The notes under the pieces were generated by a model. The model searched no databases and had not been told where the DNA came from. It was given only the letters and a program-made list of their open reading frames with translations. A program made the translations under genes and the position numbers. A stretch of 64,000 bases of DNA from Cyanobacteria bacterium SIG31 (lineage in GTDB: Bacteria > Cyanobacteriota > Vampirovibrionia > Gastranaerophilales > Gastranaerophilaceae): NCBI GenBank assembly GCA_015152465.1, contig SUTX01000007.1, forward strand, positions 17,355-81,354, given 5' to 3'. Of the stretch, positions 34,662 to 43,834 are shown piece after piece (position 1 is the first letter of the stretch; each line of letters starts with the position of its first letter).

Positions 34662-35021
34662 ATGAATACCGCAAATGATAGAAAATTTGTTGGAAGATTA
34701 GTTTTTGAAGTTTTAACGGAACGAAAAAATGTTCGTGAAGCTATCAAACTTTTTCCGGAAACAAAAGACTTGAGTATAGAATGCGCTTATCATGCTTTGG
34801 TGCATTATTCTGCAGATGAAGAAATGCGTTATAAAGACATTGAATATCGAGAAGCGCAAGATGATTATTTAGAATTTTTAGCACAGACTTTAAGTGAGGG
34901 AAAAGCTTTGCCCAAAAACATAATTGACGAATACAAGCCTTATTATAAAGGGACTTCAAAGGTTTGGATTGATGGTATACAAGGTTTTTGGAAAGAGTTT
35001 AAAAGGTTTATTAACATATAA
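34662..35021 (+). CDS. Small acidic/basic helical protein, unknown
   Basis: 119 residues, mostly helical. The beginning VGRLVFEVLTERKNVREAIKLFP and an aromatic-rich end (YKPYYKGTSKVWIDGIQGFWKEFKRFINI) are notable. No family recognised and no signal peptide. The gene has a near-consensus promoter whose predicted start is the ATG itself, so it is probably translated from a leaderless mRNA. It lies just before typA, which has its own promoter. Confidence 0.65.
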   Translation: MNTANDRKFVGRLVFEVLTERKNVREAIKLFPETKDLSIECAYHALVHYSADEEMRYKDIEYREAQDDYLEFLAQTLSEGKALPKNIIDEYKPYYKGTSKVWIDGIQGFWKEFKRFINI

Positions 35022-35026
35022 TTTTC

Positions 35027-35055
35027 TTGCATTTTAAAGCATTTAGCAATAAAAT
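35027..35055 (+). promoter_or_regulatory. typA promoter
   Basis: TTGCAT (35027-35032), 17-bp spacer, TAAAAT (35050-35055). Confidence 0.6.
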
Positions 35056-35093
35056 ATAAGTGTAAAACTTACACCAACGCAGGAAATATGAAT

Positions 35094-36884
35094 ATGGCAA
35101 AAAATATCAGAAATATAGCAATTATTGCACACGTTGACCACGGTAAAACAACAATGGTTGATTGTATGCTTAAACAAGCAGGTGCTTTCAGAGAAAACCA
35201 ACAAGTGCAAGAACGTGTTCTTGATAGCAATGATTTAGAAAGAGAAAGAGGAATTACAATTCTTTCAAAAAACATTTCTATCGATTATAAAGGTACAAAA
35301 ATTAATATTGTAGACACTCCTGGCCACGCTGACTTTGGTGGTGAAGTAGAACGAGTATTAGGTATGGTAGACGGTGCGCTTTTAATCGTTGACGCCGCAG
35401 AAGGACCAATGCCTCAAACAAGATTTGTGCTGTCAAAAGCTTTAGAGTTAGGTATTAGGATTATTGTCGTTTTAAACAAAATTGATAAACCTGCAGCAGA
35501 TCCAGACGGAGCTTTAGATAAAGTTTTTGATTTGTTTACAGAACTTACTGACAGAGAAGATTTAATAGATTTTCCATATATGTATGCAAGTAGTTTAAAC
35601 GGTTTTGCAATCAAAAACCTTGATGACGAAAGAAAAGATATGATTCCATTATTAGATTGTATTATGGAAAACATAGCTGAACCTCCAGGAGACGCAACTA
35701 AACCTATGCAATTTAGAGCAACAACTCTTGATTATAACGAATATGTAGGAAGAATTGTAATAGGTCGTGTTGTAAATGGTGTTATAAAATCTCAAGACCA
35801 AGTCGCTTGGATTAACGCTGATGGTGTTGTAAATAGAGGAAAGATTACTAAACTTTTTGGATTTAAAGATTTAGGTCGTGTTGAAATTGAATCTGCTGAG
35901 GCTGGCGATATTGTAGGTATTGCAGGTTTTTCTGATATTCAAATTGGCGAAACTTTATGCGACCCAAATAATATTGAAGCTTTACCTTTAATTAAAGTCG
36001 ATGAGCCAACATTACAAATGAATTTTTCAGTTAATGATAGTCCTTTTGCTGGTCAAGAGGGTAAATTTGTTACGTCACGTCAATTAAGAAAAAGATTATA
36101 TGATGAGCTAGAAAAGAACGTTTCTTTGAGAGTTGAAGATACAGATTCTACCGACTGTTTCAAAGTTAGTGGTCGTGGGGAATTACACTTGGGTATATTA
36201 ATTGAAACAATGAGACGTGAAGGATATGAATTTCAAGTATCAAAACCAGAAGTAATCTTTAAAGGAGAGGGTGAAGATATCCAAGAACCGTTTGAAAACC
36301 TACTTGTTGATGTTCCAGAAGAATATGCTGGTTCTTGTATTGATAGACTTTCTGGCAGAAAAGCTAATATGCAAGAAATGCATAATGCTAACGGTAGAAC
36401 TAATATGAAATTTTCAATCCCAGCTCGTGGTTTAATTGGCTTCCGCTCGGAATTTATTCGTATGACTCGAGGCGAGGGCATTATGTATCACACTTTTGAC
36501 GAGTATAAACCTTATGCTGGTGATATTCCAAAACAAAGAAGTGGCTCAATCCTTGCTCATGAACAAGGTGAAGCTATTCCTTATGCTTTAGCTCAGTTTG
36601 AAGATAGAGGAGTATTCTTTGTAACGCCTAAAACAAAAGTTTATAGAGGTATGATTATTGGAGAGGGAAATCGCCCTCAAGATATCGTAGTAAACATTTG
36701 CAAGACTAAAAAACTTACGAATATGAGAAGTGCAACTGCTGATGTTATGGTAACATTGCAAGCTCATAAAGAATTAACTCTAGAAGATTGTTTGGAATAT
36801 ATTGCAGAGGATGAATTAGTTGAAATAACACCTGAAAACATTAGAATGCGTAAGCAGGATTTGGTTAAATTCAAAAGCATATAA
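35094..36884 (+). CDS. typA: Ribosome-associated GTPase TypA/BipA
   Basis: 596 residues from ATG 35094 (AGGA 9 nt upstream; ATG 35088 is only 3 nt from it). Translation-factor GTPase: G1 AHVDHGKTT, switch RERGITI, G3 [17 protein letters not shown]4 NKIDKP. EF-G-like domains III and V and the BipA-specific C-terminus follow. BipA assists ribosome assembly and stress or low-temperature growth. Own promoter. Convergent with mnmE with only 5 nt between the stops. Confidence 0.97.
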   Translation: MAKNIRNIAIIAHVDHGKTTMVDCMLKQAGAFRENQQVQERVLDSNDLERERGITILSKNISIDYKGTKINIVDTPGHADFGGEVERVLGMVDGALLIVDAAEGPMPQTRFVLSKALELGIRIIVVLNKIDKPAADPDGALDKVFDLFTELTDREDLIDFPYMYASSLNGFAIKNLDDERKDMIPLLDCIMENIAEPPGDATKPMQFRATTLDYNEYVGRIVIGRVVNGVIKSQDQVAWINADGVVNRGKITKLFGFKDLGRVEIESAEAGDIVGIAGFSDIQIGETLCDPNNIEALPLIKVDEPTLQMNFSVNDSPFAGQEGKFVTSRQLRKRLYDELEKNVSLRVEDTDSTDCFKVSGRGELHLGILIETMRREGYEFQVSKPEVIFKGEGEDIQEPFENLLVDVPEEYAGSCIDRLSGRKANMQEMHNANGRTNMKFSIPARGLIGFRSEFIRMTRGEGIMYHTFDEYKPYAGDIPKQRSGSILAHEQGEAIPYALAQFEDRGVFFVTPKTKVYRGMIIGEGNRPQDIVVNICKTKKLTNMRSATADVMVTLQAHKELTLEDCLEYIAEDELVEITPENIRMRKQDLVKFKSI

Positions 36885-36889
36885 AAAGG

Positions 36890-38227
36890 TTATTTCCCTA
36901 TACAAAAATGATCAAATATATTATCTAAAATATCATCAGTAATTAGCTCGCCTGTTAATTCATCAAGAGCAAGTAGAGAAGCTTTTACATCAATAGAAAT
37001 TAAATCTTGCAATTCTTGTATGTTAGATGCAAGCAGAGCTTGATCTAATGATGCTCTAGCCCTTGATAAACAAGCTTGTTGACGTGAGTTTGTTACAAAA
37101 TCTAAATTTTCAGGCTCAATATCACAGACTTTTTGAGTTAATGTTTGTTTTAGTTCTTGTACGCCTTCTCCGGTTAGGGCTGATATATAAACAGTGTCGG
37201 TATCTCTTTTGGTACAAATATCGCACTTATTTGCTATTACAATATGGTTTTTATCTTTTACTAAATCAAAAATTTCTTTATCTTCTTTTTGAATTCCTTG
37301 AGTAGAATCATAGACAAAAAGAACTAAATCAGCTTCGTTGAGGGATTGTTTTGAATATTCAATTCCAATAGCTTCAACTTTATTTTCATTTTCATTAATT
37401 CCACGAATACCAGCTGTATCGACTAAAGTAACAGGAATACCTAAATCGAGGGTTTCTTTTAAAACATCACGAGTTGTCCCTGCAATATCTGTGACGATTG
37501 CTCTATCAAGACTTAGTAAAGCATTAAAAAGGGAAGATTTACCAACATTTGGTTTTCCAACAATTGCAACAGAAACTCCTTGTCTTAGGATATTAGATGT
37601 ATTAGCATTTGATAAAACTTTATCAATTTGATTTATTATATATTCGAATTTTTCGATTAAATATGAATATTCTGGTTCTGCAACATCTTCAGGAAAGTCG
37701 ATGCCGGCTGTGATTCTTGAAAGAACTTCAAAAATTTCATTTCTTATTTCATTAATTTTTTCTTTTAAAACACCAGATAAATTTTTTACTGAAACGGTTG
37801 CAAAATTGCTAGTTTTAGAATGAATTATATCTGCAACAGCTTCTGCTTGAGACAAATCTAAACGTTTGTTTAAAAATGCTCGTTTAGTAAATTCTCCTTT
37901 TTCTGCCATTCTTGCACCATTTTTTAGCACAAGGTTAAGTATATTTTTTACAACATTAATTCCGCCATGACATTGGATTTCAACTACATTTTCACCAGTA
38001 TAACTATTCGGAGCAAAGAATGGTAAAACTAAACACTCGTCTATTTTTATCTCATTATCTACTATCCAGCCGTGATTAAATTTTCTTGGCTCAAAGTTTG
38101 TGTTTGTAAATATTTTTTCAATAATTTCAAATGCCTTTTCGCCTGAAATTCTAATTACTCCAACTCCACCCATTCCTAGTGGAGTAGCAATTGCAGCTAT
38201 TGTGTCAAATTCTTGTAAAATATTCAT
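36890..38227 (-). CDS. mnmE: tRNA modification GTPase MnmE (TrmE)
   Basis: 445 residues. With MnmG it makes the cmnm5U34 modification of tRNA wobble uridines. The N-terminal tetrahydrofolate-binding domain (TIAAIATPLGMGGVGVIRISG), a helical domain with an inserted G domain (GKPNVGKSSLFNALL, DTAGIRG, NKCD) and the C-terminal CIGK Cys motif are all present. No ribosome site before the ATG; a TATAAT lies 6 nt upstream, suggesting leaderless initiation. Confidence 0.97.
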   Translation of the reverse strand: MNILQEFDTIAAIATPLGMGGVGVIRISGEKAFEIIEKIFTNTNFEPRKFNHGWIVDNEIKIDECLVLPFFAPNSYTGENVVEIQCHGGINVVKNILNLVLKNGARMAEKGEFTKRAFLNKRLDLSQAEAVADIIHSKTSNFATVSVKNLSGVLKEKINEIRNEIFEVLSRITAGIDFPEDVAEPEYSYLIEKFEYIINQIDKVLSNANTSNILRQGVSVAIVGKPNVGKSSLFNALLSLDRAIVTDIAGTTRDVLKETLDLGIPVTLVDTAGIRGINENENKVEAIGIEYSKQSLNEADLVLFVYDSTQGIQKEDKEIFDLVKDKNHIVIANKCDICTKRDTDTVYISALTGEGVQELKQTLTQKVCDIEPENLDFVTNSRQQACLSRARASLDQALLASNIQELQDLISIDVKASLLALDELTGELITDDILDNIFDHFCIGK

Positions 38228-38233
38228 AAGCTA

Positions 38234-38239
38234 ATTATA
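38234..38239 (-). promoter_or_regulatory. -10 box of mnmE; probable leaderless start
   Basis: Minus-strand TATAAT exactly 6 nt before the ATG; -35 weak; no Shine-Dalgarno. Confidence 0.5.
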
Positions 38240-38317
38240 GCTCAAAAGCTTTAAAACTGTATTTATTTTTCTTTTTATGCTATCTTAGGTACTATAGAAT
38301 ACTTTTAAAGGGTTTGT

Positions 38318-40057
38318 ATGAGAGAAGATTTAATTAAAGTTTCTGTTATTGTTCCTGCATATAATGTTGAAAAATATATACAAAAATGCTTAGATTCTCT
38401 TATTAATCAGACATTAAAAGAAATAGAAATAATTGTTGTTGACGATGGTTCAAGCGATAAAACTGCGGAGATTGTTTCTTCTTTTTGTAAAAATGATGAT
38501 AGAGTAAAATTAATCAAACAAAAGAATAAAAAGCAGGGTGAAGCCAGAAATAACGGTATCAAACACTCTGAAGGTGAATATATTGGATTTATTGACTCTG
38601 ATGATTGGGTTGATTTAGATTATTTTGAAAAATTATACAACGCAGCAAAAAAATATGATTCAGACATTGCTTTAGCGGATTATGTAAGAATTGGTAACGG
38701 AAAAACTAAAAAACGTTTGAATCTAAAAAAAGAAATTCTTGTAACAGATATAGATTCTAAATTTAATTTATGCAAACAGGCAAAACATCCGTGTCCAACT
38801 AATAAAATTTATAGAAAAGACTTGTTAATTAAAAATAAATTAACATTTCCTGTAGACATTTTTTGTGAAGATAAAATTTTTACTTGCAAAGCTGTGTATT
38901 TTGCAAATTCAGTAGTCAGCGTTCCTAATACTTTCTACTATTATTTTAGAAGACCACATTCTACAGTATTAACGAAAGGTGTTGGGCAAGATAAAAACAA
39001 TGCACAACAAGAAGTTTTGAAATTTTTAAGAGAAAAAAATGTAGAACTAAAATCTAGTTGTTTTTGGGCTGTAAAAAAGAATTACAAAAAATTTGGTATT
39101 TTATGGTATCAAATAAAAGAGGGGATTAAGACAGAGAAACATTTACTTTTTGGGGTTATAAAAGTAAAAGAAAAAAGTTTAGCAAAAGCTTTAGCTAGAG
39201 CTGAACGAAAGAGGTTGTTAAAAGAATTCAAAGAAAAAAGCAGTAAAAAACTTACAATTCCAGACTTTTATTCAACAGATTATAATGATTCGTCTAATAT
39301 TGATTTAATTACAATAGCATTTAATAATCCAAAGATTATAGAATATCAAATTAAACTCTATAGAAAGTTTCTTTTGGGAAATTTCAAACACATTGTTTGC
39401 GATAATTCAAATCAAGAAGAATCTGCTTTAAAAATTAGAGAAATTTGTGAAAGTAACAACATTACATATCGCAGAGTTACGATTGATTGTCCGTCTGGTT
39501 ATTCCGATTCTCATGGCAGAGCTCTTAATTGGACGTATCACAATGTAATAAAGCTAAGAAAAAATGACTTTGGCTTTATCGACCATGATTTTTTCCCAAT
39601 AAAACAGTTTAATATTGAAGATTATTTAAGAGAAAATAACCTTTATGGATTTATTCGTAAAACAAAGAAAATATGGTTTTTATGGCCAGCTTTTTCATTT
39701 TTTAAATACGATTATGTAAAAAAATTGAAACTTAATTTCAGAAAACATAAAGATTTTGGATTTTTTCATCATGCTGGAGCGGATTCTGGAAGTGGAAATT
39801 GGGGGCCGTTGTATAGTAAATATGATATTTCAAAAATTCCACATGTGACTTGTGAATTTTTTGATGTTGTTAATAATAGAAAACCTAATGAAGAAGATTA
39901 TAAAACTGGATATGAGCCTTATATACAAGAAAATTTGTCTCAGTTTATTGATGATTCTAAATGGCTTCATTCTCTCTGTGGTGCAGAATGGCGAAATAAT
40001 GTAGGAAAGAAAAACGAAATCATTTATAAAATGTTAGAAGATTATTTAAACACTTAA
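38318..40057 (+). CDS. Bi-domain glycosyltransferase (GT2 N-terminal domain)
   Basis: 579 residues. Residues 1-230 are a GT-A fold of family GT2: VSVIVPAYNVEKYIQKCLDSLINQT, VVDDGSSD, and IDSDDW as the metal-binding DxD. Residues about 325-579 form a second domain beginning IDLITIAFNNPKIIEYQIKLY with DHDFFP, itself like a nucleotide-sugar transferase core, so the protein may be bifunctional. Acceptor and sugar are not predictable. First gene of a four-gene run ending in murF, with gaps of 8-10 nt. AAAGGG ribosome site. Confidence 0.85.
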   Translation: MREDLIKVSVIVPAYNVEKYIQKCLDSLINQTLKEIEIIVVDDGSSDKTAEIVSSFCKNDDRVKLIKQKNKKQGEARNNGIKHSEGEYIGFIDSDDWVDLDYFEKLYNAAKKYDSDIALADYVRIGNGKTKKRLNLKKEILVTDIDSKFNLCKQAKHPCPTNKIYRKDLLIKNKLTFPVDIFCEDKIFTCKAVYFANSVVSVPNTFYYYFRRPHSTVLTKGVGQDKNNAQQEVLKFLREKNVELKSSCFWAVKKNYKKFGILWYQIKEGIKTEKHLLFGVIKVKEKSLAKALARAERKRLLKEFKEKSSKKLTIPDFYSTDYNDSSNIDLITIAFNNPKIIEYQIKLYRKFLLGNFKHIVCDNSNQEESALKIREICESNNITYRRVTIDCPSGYSDSHGRALNWTYHNVIKLRKNDFGFIDHDFFPIKQFNIEDYLRENNLYGFIRKTKKIWFLWPAFSFFKYDYVKKLKLNFRKHKDFGFFHHAGADSGSGNWGPLYSKYDISKIPHVTCEFFDVVNNRKPNEEDYKTGYEPYIQENLSQFIDDSKWLHSLCGAEWRNNVGKKNEIIYKMLEDYLNT

Positions 40058-40067
40058 AAGGGATCTA

Positions 40068-40574
40068 ATGAAATTTTCAAAGTATAAAAAATTTTTAGGT
40101 ATAGAATATGGTGATAATTTCCAAGTAACAATATATTTATTTGGACTTCGTTTAAGAGGAAGATGTTTGTATAATTTGTTTTTTGGAAATCCTTTAAAAA
40201 CAAATTGTTCTATCTTCAACTTAGATGAGCTGTTAAAAAAGAAAACATTATTCCTTCATCCTGTAGGTGTTTGTATTGCAAAAGATGCTAAAATTGGTGA
40301 AAATTGCTCTATAAATCAAAATGTAACAATTGGACGTGGAGCAAGCGGTTTTTCGACAATCGGAAATAACGTACAGATATATTCTGGAGCGGTTATTATT
40401 GGTGATATAATCATTGGTGACAATGCGATAATAGGAGCCAATGCTGTTGTAACAAAAGATGTTGCTGCAAAAACGGTTGTTGCTGGTGTTCCTGCAAAGT
40501 ATATTCGAGAAGTCAAAGATGAAGAAATTGAGAATTATTTAAGCTTTCATCGTTCTAAATTTAAAAACAAGTAG
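40068..40574 (+). CDS. Hexapeptide-repeat acyltransferase (serine acetyltransferase-like)
   Basis: 168 residues. The C-terminal half has left-handed beta-helix repeats of the [LIV]-G-x4 type: AKIGENCSINQNVTIGRG, IGDIIIGDNAIIGANAVVTKDV, ending VVAGVPAKYI. This is typical of CysE-like O-acetyltransferases found in polysaccharide clusters. The N-terminus (about 1-60) lacks the full CysE helical domain, so a surface-sugar acetyltransferase is more likely than cysteine synthesis. It lies 10 nt after the glycosyltransferase. Confidence 0.85.
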   Translation: MKFSKYKKFLGIEYGDNFQVTIYLFGLRLRGRCLYNLFFGNPLKTNCSIFNLDELLKKKTLFLHPVGVCIAKDAKIGENCSINQNVTIGRGASGFSTIGNNVQIYSGAVIIGDIIIGDNAIIGANAVVTKDVAAKTVVAGVPAKYIREVKDEEIENYLSFHRSKFKNK

Positions 40575-40582
40575 GATAAAAT

Positions 40583-41326
40583 ATGGTAAAAAAAATATCT
40601 GTAGTAATTCCGACATTACAAAAAAATACAACTCTTTTGTTCAAACTTTTGGACAATTTATCTAAGGATGATGGAGTTGGAGAAATTATTGTTATAGACA
40701 ATTCTACTAAAGGATTGGACTATAATTGCGAAAAATTGAAACTAATATCTCCAAAAGAAAATATGTTTGTTAATCCGAGTTGGAATTTGGGTGTTAAAGA
40801 AGCAAAATATAAAATAGTGGCATTATTGAATGATGATATTATTGTTCCGGAAAGATTTTGCTCTAGTGTTGCCAAGAAAATGAACTCCAATATGGGGTGT
40901 ATTGGATGTAGTAGAAGATTTATTAGAGAAATTAACGATTACGATGTGGTTCCAGAAAAAAAAGAAATAGAACTTACAGAAATAAGTTTTAGAAATCTTC
41001 ATTGGGGAATTGCAATATTCTTTTATAAAACATCTTATTATGATATTCCTGAAAATTTAAAAATATATTGCGGGGATGATTGGTTAATTTATAAGAATAA
41101 TAAGGCTAAAAGAAAAAATTATTGTATTCAAAACCAAATAATTCATCATTATGGCAGTTTATCTAGTGGTAGTGTTGAATTCAACAGAGTTTTGCATGAT
41201 GAAGAGAAAATATACAGAAAATTAACATTTAGTTTTATAGAGAATATTTTTAGCTATAAAAGAGATTTCAGTGGTTTTAGATTAAACTTGCTAGGGTTAA
41301 AATTTTCTAAAAAATTTTCGGAGTAA
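40583..41326 (+). CDS. GT2-like glycosyltransferase
   Basis: 247 residues. N-terminal KKISVVIPTLQKN, EIIVIDNSTKG, NPSWNLGVKEAKY and LLNDDIIVP (the DD probably binds metal) fit a single GT-A glycosyltransferase domain, family GT2 or close. It follows the acetyltransferase by 8 nt and precedes murF by 8 nt, so these surface-sugar genes share a transcript with a peptidoglycan gene. Substrates unknown. Confidence 0.82.
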   Translation: MVKKISVVIPTLQKNTTLLFKLLDNLSKDDGVGEIIVIDNSTKGLDYNCEKLKLISPKENMFVNPSWNLGVKEAKYKIVALLNDDIIVPERFCSSVAKKMNSNMGCIGCSRRFIREINDYDVVPEKKEIELTEISFRNLHWGIAIFFYKTSYYDIPENLKIYCGDDWLIYKNNKAKRKNYCIQNQIIHHYGSLSSGSVEFNRVLHDEEKIYRKLTFSFIENIFSYKRDFSGFRLNLLGLKFSKKFSE

Positions 41327-41334
41327 TAAAAAAT

Positions 41335-42651
41335 ATGAAGCTAGAAGATATAGTAAAAATAACCAATGCAAAGGTTATAGGAAATCTTGAAAAAAATATT
41401 GATGTACAGATTTCAACAGATACTCGCACAATTAAAAAAGGAGATTTTTACTTACCTCTAAAAGGCGCATCTTTTGATGGTGAAAAGTTTATTGAGCAAG
41501 CAATAGAAAAAGGTGCGATAGGTTCTTTTTGTACGGAGGGCTCTATCTCTATTAATAAGTCTGTAGATGGTGAACCAATTCCTCTTTTGCTTCAAGTCCC
41601 AGATACATTAGTTGCTTATCTTCAACTCGCAAATTATCGGAGAAGACAACTCGATTTTACTGTTGTTGCAATTACTGGAAGCTCTGGCAAAACAACAACA
41701 AAAGAAATAGTTGCCTCAACTTTAGGGGCAAAATTTAAGGTTTTTAAAACGCCATTGAACCATAATAATGAAGTTGGTTTTTGTCAAACAATTTTTGCAA
41801 CTCCTGAGGACACAGAAGTTTTGGTTCTTGAAATGGGTATGCGAGGTCTTGGCGAAATAGAACTTCTTTCAAAATATGCAGAACCTGATATTTCAATTGT
41901 TTCAAATGTCGGTACAGCTCATATAGGTCGACTAGGTTCAAGAGAAAACATTGCAAAAGCAAAATGTGAGATTGTTAAATACCAACGTGGAAAAACTTTT
42001 ATAGCACATGATGACGAAATTATTAAAAAAACAATTGATTTTAATGGAGAAAAAGTTTTTTACTCAATTAATGATGTAAAAGTTTTAGAAAAAAGAGCTA
42101 ATTATTCTAAGTTTGAATATTTAGGAAATATTTATGAACTAAATGTTGGCGGTAACTATAATATAGAAAATGCATTATCTGCAGTTAATGTAGGTATAAA
42201 ATTAGGACTAAGTATTAGTGAAATACAACAAGGCTTAAAAAATTACAGACCGATAGAAAAACGTTGGGAAGCAGTAAATGCAGGTGGTTTTGAAATAATT
42301 AACGACAGTTATAATGCAAATCCTGAATCAATGAGAGCTTTTGTTGATACAATTTTTGAACTGTATGAAGATTATCTTCTTGTGCTCGGTGATATGGGTG
42401 AGCTAGGTGAAAAAGAAGAGAGCTATCATAAAGAACTTGGAGAATATATTTTCAAAAAAAATTCTAAGGCAAGAGTTTTAACAGTGGGGAATCTCTCTGA
42501 AAATATTTCTAGAGAATGTGACGGGAAACATTTTAGTGATATTAGCCAAGTTGTTGAATATATAAAAAATAATATTTCAAAATCAACAAGAATTTTCCTC
42601 AAAGCTTCTCGTAGCATGAAGTTTGAAAATATAATTTCTTTATTGAGTTAA
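41335..42651 (+). CDS. murF: UDP-MurNAc-tripeptide--D-Ala-D-Ala ligase
   Basis: 438 residues, normal. It adds D-Ala-D-Ala to the peptidoglycan precursor in the cytoplasm. The N-terminal domain with STDTRTIKKGDFYLPLKG binds the UDP-sugar; the ATP site TGSSGKTTT is at 114-122. LNHNNEVGFCQT and NDSYNANPESM are typical MurF motifs, and VLGDMGELG completes the C-terminal domain. GGAG ribosome site. murE and mraY are not adjacent, and the gene sits downstream of glycosyltransferases instead. Confidence 0.96.
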   Translation: MKLEDIVKITNAKVIGNLEKNIDVQISTDTRTIKKGDFYLPLKGASFDGEKFIEQAIEKGAIGSFCTEGSISINKSVDGEPIPLLLQVPDTLVAYLQLANYRRRQLDFTVVAITGSSGKTTTKEIVASTLGAKFKVFKTPLNHNNEVGFCQTIFATPEDTEVLVLEMGMRGLGEIELLSKYAEPDISIVSNVGTAHIGRLGSRENIAKAKCEIVKYQRGKTFIAHDDEIIKKTIDFNGEKVFYSINDVKVLEKRANYSKFEYLGNIYELNVGGNYNIENALSAVNVGIKLGLSISEIQQGLKNYRPIEKRWEAVNAGGFEIINDSYNANPESMRAFVDTIFELYEDYLLVLGDMGELGEKEESYHKELGEYIFKKNSKARVLTVGNLSENISRECDGKHFSDISQVVEYIKNNISKSTRIFLKASRSMKFENIISLLS

Positions 42652-42676
42652 ACACTAAAAACCTAACAGATTTGGT

Positions 42677-43834
42677 ATGGTAAGGGACATGGAAAAAGAG
42701 GTAAAAAAAATTATAGCATTAATGTCTGGAACATCCTGCGATTCAATAGACGCAGGTCTTTGTGAGGTTTATCCAGACTTGTCGGTAAAATTGATTCATG
42801 GGATTAATCATGTTTATCCTGAGCATATTAGAGCAAAAATTTTTTCAGCTTTTCGTGGCGATATTTCTATAAAAGAATTGTGTCAGCTAAACTTTGCAGT
42901 AGGAAAATGTTTTGCTGATGCTGCAAATGTTTTAATTAGTGAGTTTGGGAAACCTGATTTTATTGCTTCACACGGGCAAACCGTATATCATTACCCGTTC
43001 GACGAAAAACTTGATAATATAAATTTAAAAAGCACGCTTCAAATTGGTGAGAGTGCAGTAATTGCCCGAGAAACTGGTTGTCAGGTGATTTCTAATTTTC
43101 GTGAAGCTGATATCGCTTATGGTGGTCAAGGTGCACCATTAGTTTGCTTCGCTGATGAAAAATGGTTTAGGGGTAAATATAGAAACATTAATGGCGAGTC
43201 TCTAAATTTTGCGATTCAAAACATTGGCGGAATTTCAAATGTAACAGTAGTATCAAATGATTGTGATACTTTTGGGTTTGATACTGGTTGTGGAAATATA
43301 ATGATTGATTATTGTACACAAAAATTCTTTGGTAAAAAGTATGATAAAGATGGTGAAATAGCTTCTCAGGGTAATATTTGTGAAAGTTGGTTAGATTGTC
43401 TTTTGCAGGACGAATATTATTTTTTAGAACCGCCAAAAACTACGGGTAGAGAATATTTTTCTACAAAATATATTGAAAATATTTTAAAAATTGCACCGTC
43501 TGAGCCAAAAGATATTATTGCGACTTTAACAGCACTTACAGCAAAAACTATTGCACAATCTTATGAACGCTTTATTTACCCTCAAGTAAGTATTGATACT
43601 GCTGTTATTGGTGGAGGAGGAGCTTATAACAAGACCATGATGAAGTTTTTACGTCAATATTTACCTAAACATATTGAGTTAAAAACTCATGAAGACTATG
43701 GAATTTCTAATAACTATAAAGAGGTTATGGCTTTTGCACTTCTTGGATATTGTAATTATTATGGCATTCCAAACAACTTACCATGTTGTACTGGCGCAGA
43801 AAAAAGAGTTGTGTTAGGTAAAATTACATATTAG
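42677..43834 (+). CDS. anmK: Anhydro-N-acetylmuramic acid kinase
   Basis: 385 residues. It phosphorylates and opens 1,6-anhydroMurNAc from peptidoglycan turnover, giving MurNAc-6-phosphate. Signatures are ALMSGTSCDSIDAGL, SHGQTVYHYP, ETGCQVISNFREADIAYGGQGAPLV, NIGGISNV, DTGCGN and GGGGAYN. The start is uncertain: ATG 42677 or ATG 42689 (AAGGGAC lies too close to the second). It is 26 nt after murF, linking wall synthesis and recycling. Its end overlaps the convergent gene by 11 nt. Confidence 0.93.
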   Translation: MVRDMEKEVKKIIALMSGTSCDSIDAGLCEVYPDLSVKLIHGINHVYPEHIRAKIFSAFRGDISIKELCQLNFAVGKCFADAANVLISEFGKPDFIASHGQTVYHYPFDEKLDNINLKSTLQIGESAVIARETGCQVISNFREADIAYGGQGAPLVCFADEKWFRGKYRNINGESLNFAIQNIGGISNVTVVSNDCDTFGFDTGCGNIMIDYCTQKFFGKKYDKDGEIASQGNICESWLDCLLQDEYYFLEPPKTTGREYFSTKYIENILKIAPSEPKDIIATLTALTAKTIAQSYERFIYPQVSIDTAVIGGGGAYNKTMMKFLRQYLPKHIELKTHEDYGISNNYKEVMAFALLGYCNYYGIPNNLPCCTGAEKRVVLGKITY